A stretch of DNA of 64,000 nt from Pomacea canaliculata (lineage: Eukaryota > Mollusca > Gastropoda > Architaenioglossa > Ampullariidae), in NCBI RefSeq assembly GCF_003073045.1, contig NC_037596.1, positions 6,963,416 to 7,027,415 on the forward strand, written 5' to 3'. Within the stretch, counting starts at the first letter, position 1; each line of letters starts with the position of its first letter. The notes beneath the pieces are model-generated. The model was not told the origin of the DNA. It worked only from the letters and a program-made list of their open reading frames with translations, and did not search any database. Both the position numbers and the translations under genes were made by a program. Positions 1 through 11,970 of the stretch are shown one piece after another.

Positions 1-113
1 AAATATATATATATTTTTTCATGTAAGTTAATAAAGTAACAGTATTGTAAATGTTTACATGAAGATTTCATTAACAATTAAAAGTCCTCTTTTATTCTCA
101 ATTTTATTTACAG

Positions 114-1352
114 CTGTCGAGTAAAGACCACTGAATCATCATCTACCGGTAAAAAAATTGACTAAATAATATAACGGAGATTAGTTTTATTAATAATAAG
201 GATAAAATAAAAAAATATAGTGTAAAATATCATGAAATAATACCTGACCTATACATCCGTATTTTTATATATTAGGTAAAATTTAATACTGTTATTTCAA
301 CGAATATTACCTCAATACCGTTTCTCAAGAAAAAAAATTATCTTTCTTTCAGCAGACACAGTTCAGACTCTGGAATCAACATCTGTTGGTGAGGAAGAAA
401 GTTCATTTAAAGGTATGACCGTGATTTCTTGTAAAAAAAAAAAAAAAACCATCATCCTCATCATCATGATGTTAAAACTTTTACAGAAAAGAATTAGCCT
501 CTCGTTAAGCATACTCAGGTCAACTTAAATACTTAAAACCTAAGTGTAGTGTCGACATACAATGACGGAGAGACTAACACTCAGAAACATTAACATGGAT
601 ATGCAAACATTTCTATATTTCTGTACTTCTCCTTTCCCTGTATCCCATGCTCGCTCACGTATATTTGTTCACCTGTATACATTAACTGTTGATTGACCCT
701 GTCAGCAACATATATTTCAGTCCCACATGCAAAAGTAGCTAGTCATGCACTAACATGCACATTCCTTTTCAAAAATGCTGGACATGCCAGTTCAAATATT
801 ACGACAACATAAATGACAAAGGTCACGGTGATGCAATGTCCCTGTTGGCTGTGATGTCCATGCAGGGGTCCATGCAGGGTAGAAAACAACACCGGTTAGA
901 ATAACAGACACTACACTCACTGACATCATAGCAGTCATGTAGCATATCAATCATAAAACAACAAGAAGACAAACTGTAAGGACAAAAGCACGAGTGAAAG
1001 AACAGGAATGGTCTGCTGGTCGGCCCGATGACCGGCCGATACGCCATGGCGCAAAGTCGTCTTAGTCTCTTTGTTGTCATTGAAAATTGAATATCTTCCC
1101 CAAAACAACAGATACCGATCAAAGAACGAATGACGATGACGATTTAATGAAATACAAATAAGCAAATCTGTTGGGTCATCACACAGTGTAAAATTGCTTA
1201 CAAAACTCATGTCTGCTCAATATATATATACTTTAATGTTAACGGAACTTACAACGGTTATTTTTCTTATTGGGACAGGAAGCTCTGAGGTTCCTCAAGT
1301 CTCGATGGTTCTGTTAATGATTCCCATGATGATGTTGACCTTAGTACTGTAA
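114..1352 (+). CDS. Gene 1, 3' end of an 8-Cys/mucin-type GPI family gene (partial)
   Basis: Only the stalk and anchor exons are inside the window. An exon at 353-412 (60 nt, phase 1-1) reads ADTVQTLESTSVGEEESSFK and matches stalk exons of gene 2 at 7990 and 10477. The last exon, 1279-1352, reads GSSEVPQVSMVLLMIPMMML followed by TLVL and a stop. This is a hydrophobic C-terminus with nothing after it, as in GPI-attachment signals. An exon-like block at 114-148, similar to 7520-7555 of gene 2, is 35 nt instead of 36 and has an in-frame TAA when entered in the family phase, so it is probably dead or skipped. The Cys domain and signal exon would lie upstream of the window. Function unknown. Confidence 0.75.
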
Positions 1353-1411
1353 ATTGTCTATTTGAATACATGTCTTAAATTCTCTTCTGCGGACTGAAAA
1401 ACACTTTGTAA

Positions 1412-1417
1412 AATAAA
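1412..1417 (+). terminator. polyadenylation signal of gene 1
   Basis: A canonical AATAAA lies 60 nt after the stop codon of gene 1. Confidence 0.55.
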
Positions 1418-1419
1418 TT

Positions 1420-2380
1420 CTTTTTTGTGTACAATAATAGCTTCATTGCTTTATACGTGGATAACATTCTTGTAGTGATTTGTATATATATATATATCCT
1501 ATATGGACTATTTTATTTTTGCTAGCTATGAACACTTTACTGTACATAAACTGATATTTCTTGATATATATATATATGTATTAATAAACTACCAAAGCGG
1601 AGTGAAATATTGAAATAAAAGAGTAAAAAGAAAACAAAATCTGAAGAGAAAACACCTAAAAGCTCATGTCTGTGTGGAACTATTAAAACTGAAACAGCTA
1701 TATACAGACACACAAGCTGAAGTCATATTCATCAAGCACATTGACAGAATATTCACCGTCAGAACGTTTTGCACGCATAAACCTCATTGACCTTTGCCCT
1801 CCGAGGAGTTAAACAAAGACTAAACTAATCTCCCATTAACGATACAAAATGTCAAAGTTTTGTCAGAGGTTTAGAAGCCTTTGACGATTTGTTTCGGTTA
1901 ATATTCAAGGAGAAGTGGCAAGTGGTGTTACAGATGTTTCGAACAAAATTCCAGGTGTTTCAGGGAGTGTACATGTTAACACTGCTGAGCTCAGCTGCAT
2001 GAGCGTTGAAATAGTTGCCCCTGTGAATGCAGGTGTTCCTAGCTAACATGTTCATATGCTGGTCTAGATTTTCTTCCCACCCCATGTTGTCATCCCCTTA
2101 AATTATTGACATTCACACAGGTGACAATAATATCTTCCAGACAGATTTAAACAGACTTACCTAAAAATAAAATCCTCTGCTTGCTTTAAGAGAAAATATC
2201 CGAAGACGCAGTTTTATGAACACAAACAGCTTCACCACCCTTGAGTTCTGTTCACGTGAGGACAGGTACACAACATAGTCCGATAAGGATTTGTCTTCAT
2301 CACTCAACCGACATGACGAAGTCCCAAGTAAGGCAAAGATCTTATTTGTTTTTCACAAAACTCTCTGAATGATGGACTTC
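1420..2380. other. intergenic, no gene seen
   Basis: AT-rich sequence with short TA runs. I see no open frame, exon-like block or RNA gene. The part near 1660-1700 resembles sequence just downstream of genes 2 and 7 (a shared ACTATTA-AACTGA stretch), so it belongs to the repeating intergenic unit of the cluster. Confidence 0.4.
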
Positions 2381-3450
2381 GGTCCTTGTACCTTCCACGA
2401 CATTATCTTCAGCACCATGCACACAACACAAACAGCAGGGGGCTGAGTGTTACACTGGTCTTCGGTGCACAAGTTCTTATATCTTCACACCCAGGTGCTT
2501 TATTTCTCTTTGAAGGTTTTTTATGTCGGCCTTACTGTTGTCACTGGTTCGTCTTTCCTTCAAACTGTTTGTCCGAAGGGTGGAACACATCTGCCCTATT
2601 GTCAACGACGAGTGTGTCGAAGCAAAGAAAAGCTCTCTTGTTGTCGTCGATGGTTTCTCTAAGAAACGGTCGAAATTTACGACGCAAGTCTCTCACCCTG
2701 GGTGCAAAGTCTTTCGCGATTAAGATTTCAGGTGCACTTTCACTCAGTTTTTAGAACTTTTTTTCTTGTCCCTGACCTTTCCAAAGTTGACAATAATAGG
2801 ACAGGGGGCCCGACCACCTTTCAGACCGTGGGCTCACTATCCCTTTATGTGGTCCCCCATCTTTAGTTTAACTTTGAGAAGAGATTTTATGACACCTTTA
2901 CAGTCTGCCCAGGTCTCTGTTTCCCCTTTGAGCAAAAATATGTTATTTTTACGCCTTTCATCCCTCTTTATTGTCTAACTGTTCTTCTAGTTTAAAGACC
3001 TTCTCCATCAAAGCCATATTTTCTTTTATTTCTTCTATAATCTCTGTGTATTAAAATTTAAGTGTTTTGTGTTTAAGCACTCATGTTGTCTTTTTTTGTC
3101 TGTGGAACTCAAAATTCTCACCACATCTGCTATGGATGGTTGCTCTGGTGTTGTGTTTTAGGTGTGGCATACTCGCGAATGAAAAGACAAGTCCTGCTGA
3201 TCGTCCCGTTGTTTAGATGATGATGTCGATGTCGGCAGAAGAGCCTGTCTTTAGGCAGGTCCTGAGTTTCTTTCTACGTCTCTCCAAATCAGAGAATATG
3301 TAATGCACCCACAATAAAAACGATGGTCACAAAGGTTGCATAGCATCTGCTTCTGAATCGAATACTTTATCGCCGACACACAAAGATGATAAAAGCCCAC
3401 AACAATTGGCCACATGTCGGCTGTAAAATGAATATTATCGCTTTGCATGC
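2380..3450 (-). mobile_element. Decayed L1/Tx1-type LINE fragment, ORF1 region
   Basis: Read on the minus strand, the segment gives pieces of a LINE ORF1 protein in the expected order. Near 3040-2970 there is a coiled coil (IEEIKENMALMEKVFKLEEQ). Near 2810-2760 there is a remnant resembling the RRM end, with WKGQGQEK. At 2720-2540 comes a C-terminal domain with IAKDFAPRVRDLRRKFRPFL and later VVDNRADVFHPSDKQFEGK. The pieces lie in different frames with several stops, so it is an old, broken copy. Upstream, 3448-3251 is open for 65 codons and ends in RDVERNSGPA, which resembles a degenerate 2A leader. No ORF2, tail or target-site duplication was found, so the copy is truncated. Confidence 0.7.
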
Positions 3451-3465
3451 TGTTTATAACGCGGA

Positions 3466-3471
3466 TATAAA
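3466..3471 (+). promoter_or_regulatory. TATA motif in conserved upstream block of gene 2
   Basis: GCGGATATAAA here also occurs upstream of gene 3 (11284-11294) at the same distance, about 1.3 kb, from the ATG. Conservation between the paralogous flanks suggests a start site feeding a long or spliced 5' leader. No direct evidence of transcription is visible. Confidence 0.35.
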
Positions 3472-3599
3472 CACTCTATATAGCAGAATAGCTTTAAACT
3501 GAAATAATTCGCCACAAAAATATATGTCCGAATCTGTGTTTATGTGGGCTTTCATTCTGATAGATGTAAATGTGTGCTGATGCGTTTGTTTTAGTCTAT

Positions 3600-3920
3600 G
3601 ATTTTACATCTGTGTCTGGGTGGTAAGGTCAATGCCAATGTTTGTGGACCTCCTTGCGCTCACAGGATTATTCCGACAATCAAACCTGTTCACCAGCCGG
3701 CAAAGTGTCTCGTGCCCGTTGCCCTGTCCTTGTCCTTTGTTTGCCGAGAGAACATTGTGCTGGGTACACGGTGTGTCAACACAGTCTTACCTGGCTCTCC
3801 TACACACTGCGCCTCTCCAGGTGTGTATAGCGGGGTTGAATTAGGGACAGATACATCCAAACTTCACATGAATGTCTTGTTGATCCAGCTTCTTGCTACT
3901 TATTGTTCTGAATTTTATTT
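3600..3920 (+). repeat. Recurrent upstream flank block, copy 1 (gene 2)
   Basis: A block with the landmarks ATGTTCGTG-ACCTCCTTGC, GTGTGTCA-CACAG, CACACTGC and CTTCTTGCTACT recurs before genes 3, 4, 5 and 8. It is part of the duplicated intergenic unit. Its short open frames are not conserved between copies, so I do not call a gene. Confidence 0.6.
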
Positions 3921-5200
3921 CTGACATAGACAAACAAACAAACGCACATAAGCACAGAAATATATACTCAACATTTATATAACATATTTTTACTGCAACG
4001 ATGTTTACTGAAATGTTTTCTGCATTGTAATACAGAGAAAAAAAATAATTTAAAAAATCCACGCGACCTGCTAACACCTACGCGAGCATAGACACACTTG
4101 TCAACAAGTCTGCGTCGAACAATAACGAAAAAACATCGCCCTCTCCTCTCTTCCTACTGAAAGAAAAAAGAAAACATTGCTACATCCGGGTGAGGTATCA
4201 AGGGTCTGATCATTCGCACGTTGCTATTCACGCGAGCACACACACACACGCAGGTTAAAATAAAAACTAACAAGACAACAAGCCAGCCAGTCTACCTGAC
4301 TTCAGCTCGGATGTCACCTTAAACTTCCGCCGTTGTCCGCCACACTGCTCTCGCGCAATAATCTGACAGTTAATTCCGCGAACTCCCATTTCCGATTTTT
4401 TGCACCTTAACTTACCTGACAACAGTGAAACAACGCGGAAGAAGGGACTTGGGGCTGAGAGCAGACGACGGGGTCTACATCCAGTGACGCTTGTGGCTGC
4501 TGTACAGGTGATGTTACAGGATTTTTACTTAAACCAAACTTTTAAACTCATTTTGTTCAAATGTCATCATTGATAACCTGTGGAATTATTCTTAATAAAT
4601 TCAGGTAATACTGATTTATAAGACCTGCATAAACACACACACACGCGTGTGAGCTTCACTTAATACTTGAAGGAATTCTATTTTCTTGTCAAAAACACGA
4701 TGCATCAACAATGGTTTTATACTTTCAGACATTGTGATTCTATGGTGAGAGGAATAATGGGCTTCTGGGATACGGTGGTGCTACTGGTTGTTGCTCTTTG
4801 CTGACAGGTGAGTTGTTGATCTCACTGCATCGCTTGCCTGTCATTGTTCTTCTCTCTTAACTATCATAAACTCTTCATTATCAGTATTACCAGTATCACA
4901 ATTATCTTTGTGTGTCTCCTTACCTTTTATTTTCTCTTACTATGGATTCTAGTCAAATCAGTTCAGTCCAATGTAATTTAAATTTAGGAAAATTTGAAAG
5001 TGTATGTCTGTCTGTTTGTGTTGATGGATGTGTGTCCTCACTCCCTGGTTGTACTCAGTAATGACAGACGTGAGTTGTGAGTTCAGTTCCCCTATATATA
5101 CATGTATAGAATTATAGTTCAACTGATGCTCTGCTCTTATCCCTTCATTGTAACTCAATGACTAAAAATGTTTATCTGTCCTGTATGATCATAGTTTCAG

Positions 5201-6470
5201 GAATAAATGTTCAGTGTGGGGAGGAAGAACAAGCTGCCTTCATGGAATGCTTATCTCCGCATTTATTGTCATTTTTACCACTGGCATCGGGCTCCTCCTG
5301 CAACAGAACGCTCATTACTGAAGATCATTGCCAGTAAGTTCATCAACTACAATGTATACGTTGTAAATCCTGTGCACGATAATCATGCTATCATGATCAT
5401 GTTTCTTCTTAAAATAAGAAATATATGTAAAAAAATGTAACCTTTAAACATTTAATTACTGTTTTCATGAAGCGTGTTAGCCTCCTTTCTTCTCACAAAC
5501 GATGGCAACAGTACACAACAAAGGCTTCTATGCTAAGGGACGTAACTCTTTTCAAATGTACTTTACCTGTCCAAAAGACTGGATTTCGTCCCTTTTATGA
5601 ATCTGTAGTATTAAAATTTTTAAATGCGAAGGATACAGATGGATGGTCAGACTTAAATTACCCACAAGGAATTGGTATTCTTTGCTACCTGTTGTGCACT
5701 GTAGTTAATAAAGCTTTCCAAGTCTTTAAAGACATTTCAGTACACAACTGAATATACTTAAAGTGCAACTACAAGAAATACAAATTATCTATATCACTGC
5801 AGGAAGTTTGCCACTATCGTGCGATGTGTCAACAACATCAACACCTCAGCAACCTGCAGGCGTGATGCTGCCAGTAAAATCAAGGAACAAATGAGTATGA
5901 GATCACTCTCTCACTTTTGTTATTATACAGTTTATACTTGACATTTCTTTAGTCAAATTATTTACTTAGGGTTTTTTTTATTTCGTGTTAACAATGTAAT
6001 AAACATCACAGAAATAATTTTTTTGGCATATTACCCTAACATGTACCTCTTAAACAAACCTTTAAAAGTTTCTCACCATTATTTTTCATTCAGTAGTGAT
6101 CTCGTGACAAATTTAGAAAAGTAATCATTAACTAGACTAAAACTTTAGGTTATGTAAACTCAATGACTTATCTATATTCGGTCAGTTTTATAAAGAGATG
6201 GCGTCCATTTCCTTTGAAAAAAATCGAGTCTTTATGCAGACCTTGTATTGTAGACTATTGTAACCCTAAAACATTTACAACAACAGAATTGTAATAACTT
6301 TTTGGAAGTTTTATTTTATTTTTTAAAAGTACTTCCTATTCAGATATTTATGTTTGGGTAGGTATATCTCTATATTCAGTTTATGATTCACACTTACTTT
6401 ATCAGGTTTTGCTTGTCAGCTGGAGGACTTGCAGAAGTGTGTAGAGAGGCCCCTGCCCTGGACATCATAG
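5201..6470 (+). pseudogene. 8-Cys domain module, gene 2 domain 1
   Basis: Exon a reads GINVQCGEEEQAAFMEC then PHLLSFLPLASGSSC and ITEDHC. Exon b reads KFATIVRCVNNINTSATC. Exon phases are 1-2, 2-1 and 1-1. Exon c (6406-6470) starts with FACQLEDLQK but is frame-shifted after that and ends at a stop, so this module is broken. Confidence 0.8.
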
Positions 6471-6654
6471 GTAGGTAAACACTCTGAGAGTTTTCAGTAA
6501 TTAGGAATGTTACAGTTAGTCGTTTATTGCTGCTTTCTTATATCAGCTGCTTGACTGTATTGCTTTGACATCTTCATTTAGGTTCTAATATGATTAGTTG
6601 GTCAGAGGTAATACAAAAGTACGATAGCTTAATTTCCCAATTGATCGCTTTATA

Positions 6655-6735
6655 TGTCATCTGTCAGGTGTGAAGCGCTTTGAGCTTGTCAAAAGGGAGA
6701 GAAGGCGCTATACAAGTCAACTGTTATTATTGTTA
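6655..6735 (+). repeat. SINE/LINE-type 3' tail fragment
   Basis: GTGTGAAGCGCTTTGAGC, then AGGCGCTATACAA and an ATT-rich end, is the kind of tail shared by many invertebrate L2/CR1-like SINEs and LINEs. The matching place in domain 2 of gene 2 (about 9735) lacks the central part. Confidence 0.45.
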
Positions 6736-8258
6736 TTCGAAAGTCATGAAAGCAGATCTCATACTTATTCTCTTACCTTAATTTATTTTAAGTGACTATA
6801 AAGAAGAAATTTCATATTTAATCAAAGATATCGTTGTCTAAAACATTTCTTTATAAATTATCGTCGATTAAGTTTTTTTTTTCTTTTTTTTTTTTAATAT
6901 CAAACACTTTGACTTAGATTGAATAATGCAATCCATCCAAAAGACCAACACTTTTTTCTATTATGAAATAAATGCATCAATTCTTAATGTTTCAGAGCAA
7001 CCTAGTATGTTACAGAAATTGTGTGTTTAATGATATTTTTATAGTAATCGTCGTTCATGAGTTTACACAAACGCCATCTGTAATGATAAACATTTCTTGT
7101 CGTATTTTAGGGGAGGCTATCCACACGACAACATCTTCATCTAAAGGTAAGAGTGATTTTTCTAAGGGTTTACATGTATACTTCCATGTGTTTACTGATC
7201 ATATACACATCACCACCCTTCTCTCATTTACCCTCTCCGACACTCACTAAAATATGAAAAAAAAATGTGTGAGAAGAAGAAGAAAAAGTTTTTAAAAGAA
7301 TGATGTCCGTCTGCATCATCTTTACGAGGCTGTTGTAATTAATAACTTATGTTTAGCTTAGAAAATGTTCCCATAAGCGTACAGAAAGAAAAAAGTATGA
7401 ATTTGAGAGCCTATATATATATATACAAACAAATTTGATAAAGTAAAAAAATCGCATTTTTTTAAAAATGAGGATTTTATGAAAAATCTTCTGTTACTCT
7501 AAAGTAATTATGTTTACAGCAGTTGAGAAAACAACCAGTGAATCGTCATCTACCGGTAAAATTGAAATTTATTGTAGCACATGGAAAATTAATTTAATAA
7601 ATATTAATGATATAATAAAATACATAGTGCTATATATAGAGAGATATTACCTCTAGTGCAAACATATATCAAAAGTAAATTCATAAAATTGTAATATTGC
7701 TATTGTTATTTTAATGAAGATTTTGCCTATAGCCTTTCTCGTTAAGTCATAAAAAACACTTTTTACAACAGAGATGATGAGTTTTTACAGTGTATGTGTG
7801 GGATTTATTTTAATAATAATAAGGGTAAATATAATACTTATAATAATGAGAGATATACAGAGATACAACCTGACTATATATATATATATACATCATTACA
7901 AATATATTTAAAGTAAAATTGTATGTAATAATACTGTTGTTTTAATGAAGATTATCTCAATACCATTTTTAAGACAATTTTTTTTACAGCAGTCACAAAG
8001 AAGACGATAGAATCAACATCTGTCAGTGAGGATGAAAATTCATTTAAGGGTATGTATGTGATTTTTTCAAAGAATCATCATCATCGTCAAAGGCAGATTT
8101 TCTTCGTGTGACAATTCCGATAATCTAGAGTTCTATTTCCGCTTTTGCATCATGCCACTAACATTTCTCTTCTCGGGGTACTTATGCCCTTCTTGTACCT
8201 TGTATTCGTCATTAGAGAATGTTCTCAGACTTTGGGTCATGTATGTTCATAGTTTCAG

Positions 8259-9525
8259 GAATAAATATTCAGTGTGGGGAGGAAGAACAAGCTGCCTTCA
8301 TGGAATGCTTATCTCCGCATTTATTGTCATTTATCCCACTGGCATCGGGACCCTTCTGCAACAGAAAGCTCATTACAGAAGATGTTTGCCAGTAAGTGAA
8401 GTCCGATACTCAGTTAATGTCACTGGTTCCAAACCAGGAAGATATGAATAAATAAAAAATTATTATAATAAAGGACATCTTGGGAGTGTAAAATATGCTC
8501 AAAATGAAGGAAAACATTCCTAGCTGACTTTGTGGGTGCAGTACGGTTGCCATCGTTTGAGAAAAGAAAGGTTTCCATGCTACGGGACGTAACTCTTTTC
8601 AAATGTCCTTTTCCTGCCCTAGGACTGGATTTCGTCCCTTTTATAGATTTGTAGTAGCAAAATTATTAAATGCGAAGGATACAGGTGGGTGGTCAGGACT
8701 TAAATTACCGACAGGGATTAGTATTCTTTGCTACCTGTTAAAACTGTAGTTAATAAAGCGTTTTAAGTCTTTAAAGACATTTCAGTACACAACAGAATAT
8801 ACTTTAAGTACAACTACAAGAAATACAAATTATCTATATCACTACAGGAACTTTGCCACTATCGTGCGATGTGTCAACAACATCAACACCTCAGCAACCT
8901 GCAGGCGTGATGTTGCCAGTAAAATTAAGGAACAAAGGAGTATGGGTTCACTCTCACACTTTTGTTATTATACAGTTTATACTGTACTTAACAGTTCTTT
9001 AGTTACATTATTTATGTAGTGGATTTTTTCGTGTTAATAAGGTAATAAACAATATAGAAGTAAAAATTGCTGGCATATTACCCTAGCATGTACCTCTGAA
9101 ACAAATTCGTAAAAGTTTCTCATCATTATGTTTTCATTCAGTAGTGATCTTGTAACAAATTTAGAAAAGTAATCATTAACTAGAAGAAAACTTTAGGTTA
9201 TGTAAACTCAATGACTTATATATAGTTGGTCAGTTTTTTAAAAGAAATGGCGACCATTTCTTTATAAAATTTAGTCCTTTTGTGTGCCTTGGTATTGGAG
9301 ACTGCTGTCACCCTGTGATTTTCACAATAGAAGAATGTGTAATAACTTTTGGTGAAGTTTTATTTTATTTGTTTAGAGTTTCCTATTTAGATAATCATGC
9401 TTGGATATGTATACATATATGTCTTATTTACAGTTCTTGATTCACACTTCTTACTTTATCAGGTTTTGCTTGTCAGCTGGAGGACTTGCAGGAAGTGTGT
9501 ACAGATGCACCTGCCCTGGACATAG
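8259..9525 (+). CDS. 8-Cys domain module, gene 2 domain 2
   Basis: Three exons (133, 92, 63 nt) are open in one frame. Cysteine spacing is C-x10-C-x16-C-x9-C-x8-C-x9-C-x15-C-x8-C, from GINIQC through CNRKLITEDVC and FATIVRC to ACQLEDLQEVC. Exons and introns match domain 1 about 3.05 kb upstream, so this is an internal segmental duplication. Confidence 0.85.
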
Positions 9526-10915
9526 GTAGGTAATGATAGTTCTGTTCTTGTTAAACACTCTAAGAGTTTCGCTGATTTAGTAGGTTACAGTTCGTTTTTT
9601 TTGTTGCTGCTCTTTTATATCTGCTGCTTGACTGTATTGCTTTGATATCTTTATTTGGGTTCTAATGTGTATTAGTCTGATCAGATGTAATACAATAGGA
9701 CGATATCCTTCTTCCCATTTCATCACTTTATCTGTCACGTGTGAAGCCAACTATTATCATTATTATTATTCAAAAATCATAAAAGCAGATCTCATACTCA
9801 TTCTCTTAACCTTTTCATTTAAAGTGATTGTAAGGAAAGAAATTTTTAATTTAACCAACGATATCGCTGTCTGAAACTATTTTTAAAAAATTATTAAGTT
9901 TTCTTCATGCATCAAACACTTTGACTGAGATTGAATAATGTCATCGAATTGTCTGCACTGTATTGTTGTCGTTGCATCCAAAATGCGAACACTTTTTCTA
10001 TTATGCAAAACGCATCAATTCGTAATGTTTCAGAGAAACCTAGCATGTGACATAAATGTGTGTCTTTAATGATATTTTTAGAGCAATCGTCGATTTGTGA
10101 GACATAAACTCCACCTGTAATGAATAAACATTTCTTGTGTTCAAGGGGAGGCTATCCATATGACGACATTTTCATCTAAAGGTAAGAGTGATTCTTCTAA
10201 TGGTTTATATGTATACCTCATTTAAATATATCATTTCTCTTTATCTCTCAAAGACCAATGACAGCAGTCACAAGGAAGACGATAGAATCAACATCTGTCG
10301 GTGAGGATGAAAGTTCATTTTAGGGTATTAATGTGATTTTTTTTTTAAATTCATCATCATTGTCAAAGCCAAAAATCTATCAATTACAAATATATTTAAA
10401 GTAAAATTGTAATAATAATACTGTTGTTTTAATGAAGATACCTCAATACCATTTTTGAAGACAATTTTTTTTACAGCAGTCACAAGGAAGAAGATAGAAT
10501 CAACATCTGTCAGTGAGGATGAAGCTGCATTTAAGGGTATGAATGTGATTTCTTGAAAGGATCATCATCATCGTCAAAGCCAGAATTTCTTCGTTTTAGT
10601 GAAACTTTGTAAAAAAAAAGAAAAAAAAACTAATGACAGACTGACACACAAAAACATCAACATTGATACAAACATATCCAAATTACTATACTTCCATCCT
10701 CCCTCTCTCTCTCTCTTTAAACACCAGAAATAACAACGGTTGTTTTTGTTTCAGTGACAGGAAGGGGCTCGGTTCTTCAAGCATCGATGATTTTGTTAAT
10801 AATTCACAAGACCATGTTGACCTTAGTACTGTAGATTACATGTTTAGCTTGCCATGTCTCTTAAAAAAAATATCTTAAAATGTATATTATTTGCACCCTG
10901 TATAAGATTTTTAAA

Positions 10916-10921
10916 AATAAA
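10916..10921 (+). terminator. polyadenylation signal of gene 2
   Basis: AATAAA lies 82 nt after the stop codon. Confidence 0.5.
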
Positions 10922-11288
10922 ATATTCTTTGTGTACGACAGAGGTATCAGTAATTAATACGTAGAGAGCACTTTTCTAGGGATTTTCGACATATTTTATG
11001 CATACGCTCCATGGACTATTTGACATTTTACTGAATCTTCACTCTTAACTCTTTTGAGCTTAATAAACTACTTTTTGTCTAGGAAAATATTAAAATAAAA
11101 GAATAAAAGTGTAAAAAATACGTTAACGGCTGTATATATATATATAAATGACTATTAGAACTGACATGTAAATATAGATAATAAGTGTCAAAATTGTTCG
11201 TCTATCACATTGCCTATCTCATTTAATTTTCTGATCATATAAATTTCACTGACAAAAATAGGTTTTTTTATTCTAATACTGCCGCGGA

Positions 11289-11294
11289 TATAAA
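11289..11294 (+). promoter_or_regulatory. TATA motif in conserved upstream block of gene 3
   Basis: GCGGATATAAA as in the gene 2 flank. It is followed by a pyrimidine-rich stretch and TTTACATTCGTT, which resembles the block before gene 8 (62609-62670). Confidence 0.35.
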
Positions 11295-11552
11295 TGACTG
11301 AAACTCTGTCTTTAAACTCTTGTGTCCATTTACATTCGTTTACACTTTGGTGAAGTTTGTGTAAGTAGAAGACAGACTAAAGACCATGTTTAAGCTGCAG
11401 CATCGTAGTCAACAACAACAGTATCTGTGGATGTCAATAAATGTAAAGACTTTTGGTTTGGTTACATTTGTGGACTAAAGAACATTTTGCGTTTACGTTC
11501 TTTCACGTTTAATAAAATTTTCTAATATCAACTGAGTTTAAAAACCGTTTTA

Positions 11553-11760
11553 GTGTGTGTGTGTGTGTGTGCGCTCATGTGTTGTGCTTTTATGAGTATA
11601 TGGATATTCTCCTATATATATATATGTATTTGTGAGAATATATATGTCTCTGTGTATAAATATAGATGTATGAATGTTTGCGCTTTTATGTGTTTGTCTG
11701 TGCGCTGGTGTGTGTGTGTGTGTGCATGCGTGTGCGTCTGTATGCATGTGTGCTTGCGTT
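11553..11760 (+). repeat. TG-rich simple sequence tract
   Basis: A (TG)n-type tract. Similar tracts stand at the corresponding place before genes 4, 5 and 8. Confidence 0.8.
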
Positions 11761-11970
11761 GTGCAGGCAAACAGAAATGTCACTGTGGTCCACCTGTTGC
11801 CCTATTCTTGTGTTCACACGCTTTGTTGTCACAAAAGTTACAATCACCCTGACCCCGACACTTGCACCCTCTTGAGTATGAATAGTGTGACTAACTAGGA
11901 AGAACTACATCCTAACTTCCGCTTGATTTCCTGTTGACTGGAGCTTCTTGCTGCTCATTGTTCTGATTCA
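11760..11970 (+). repeat. Recurrent upstream flank block, copy 2 (gene 3)
   Basis: Diverged copy of the block at 3600-3920, recognisable by GTCCACCTGTTGCCC, GTGTTCACACGCTTTGTTGTC and GGAGCTTCTTGCTGCTCATT. Confidence 0.55.

Larger units (their letters stand above)
4757..10834 (+). pseudogene. Gene 2, two-domain 8-Cys/mucin-type GPI family gene, probably inactive
   Basis: A 5' UTR exon ends at 4507 and exon 2 begins at 4729. Exons: signal 4757-4807; domain 1 at 5201-5333, 5803-5894, 6406-6470; stalk 7111-7146, 7520-7555, 7990-8049; domain 2 at 8259-8391, 8848-8939, 9463-9525; stalk 10146-10181, 10265-10300 (or to 10324), 10477-10536; last exon 10755-10834 (alternative acceptor 6 nt downstream, same frame), ending in LLIIHKTMLTLVL. 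Lesions: the signal exon is one base shorter than in gene 3, so TGA falls just before its donor. The third exon of domain 1 lacks one base and carries a three-base insertion relative to domain 2, and ends in TAG. Domain 2 and the anchor are open, so a shorter product from another start cannot be excluded. The intact relative would be a secreted or GPI-anchored two-domain protein. Function unknown. Confidence 0.7.

Noticed and set aside
1279-1352. Last exons as single-pass transmembrane segments with cytoplasmic tails
   Set aside because: All copies stop within a few residues of the hydrophobic run, which fits a GPI signal better; a very short TM tail is not fully excluded.
2386-2978. Plus-strand frames of 60-122 codons
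   Set aside because: Antisense to the decayed LINE ORF1, whose coiled coil and C-terminal domain read on the minus strand.
3598-3924. 108-codon frame in the upstream flank block
   Set aside because: The frame is not kept in the other copies of the block.
11550-11898. Cys/Val- or His/Thr-rich frames over the TG tract
   Set aside because: Low-complexity translation of a microsatellite with no paralogous support.
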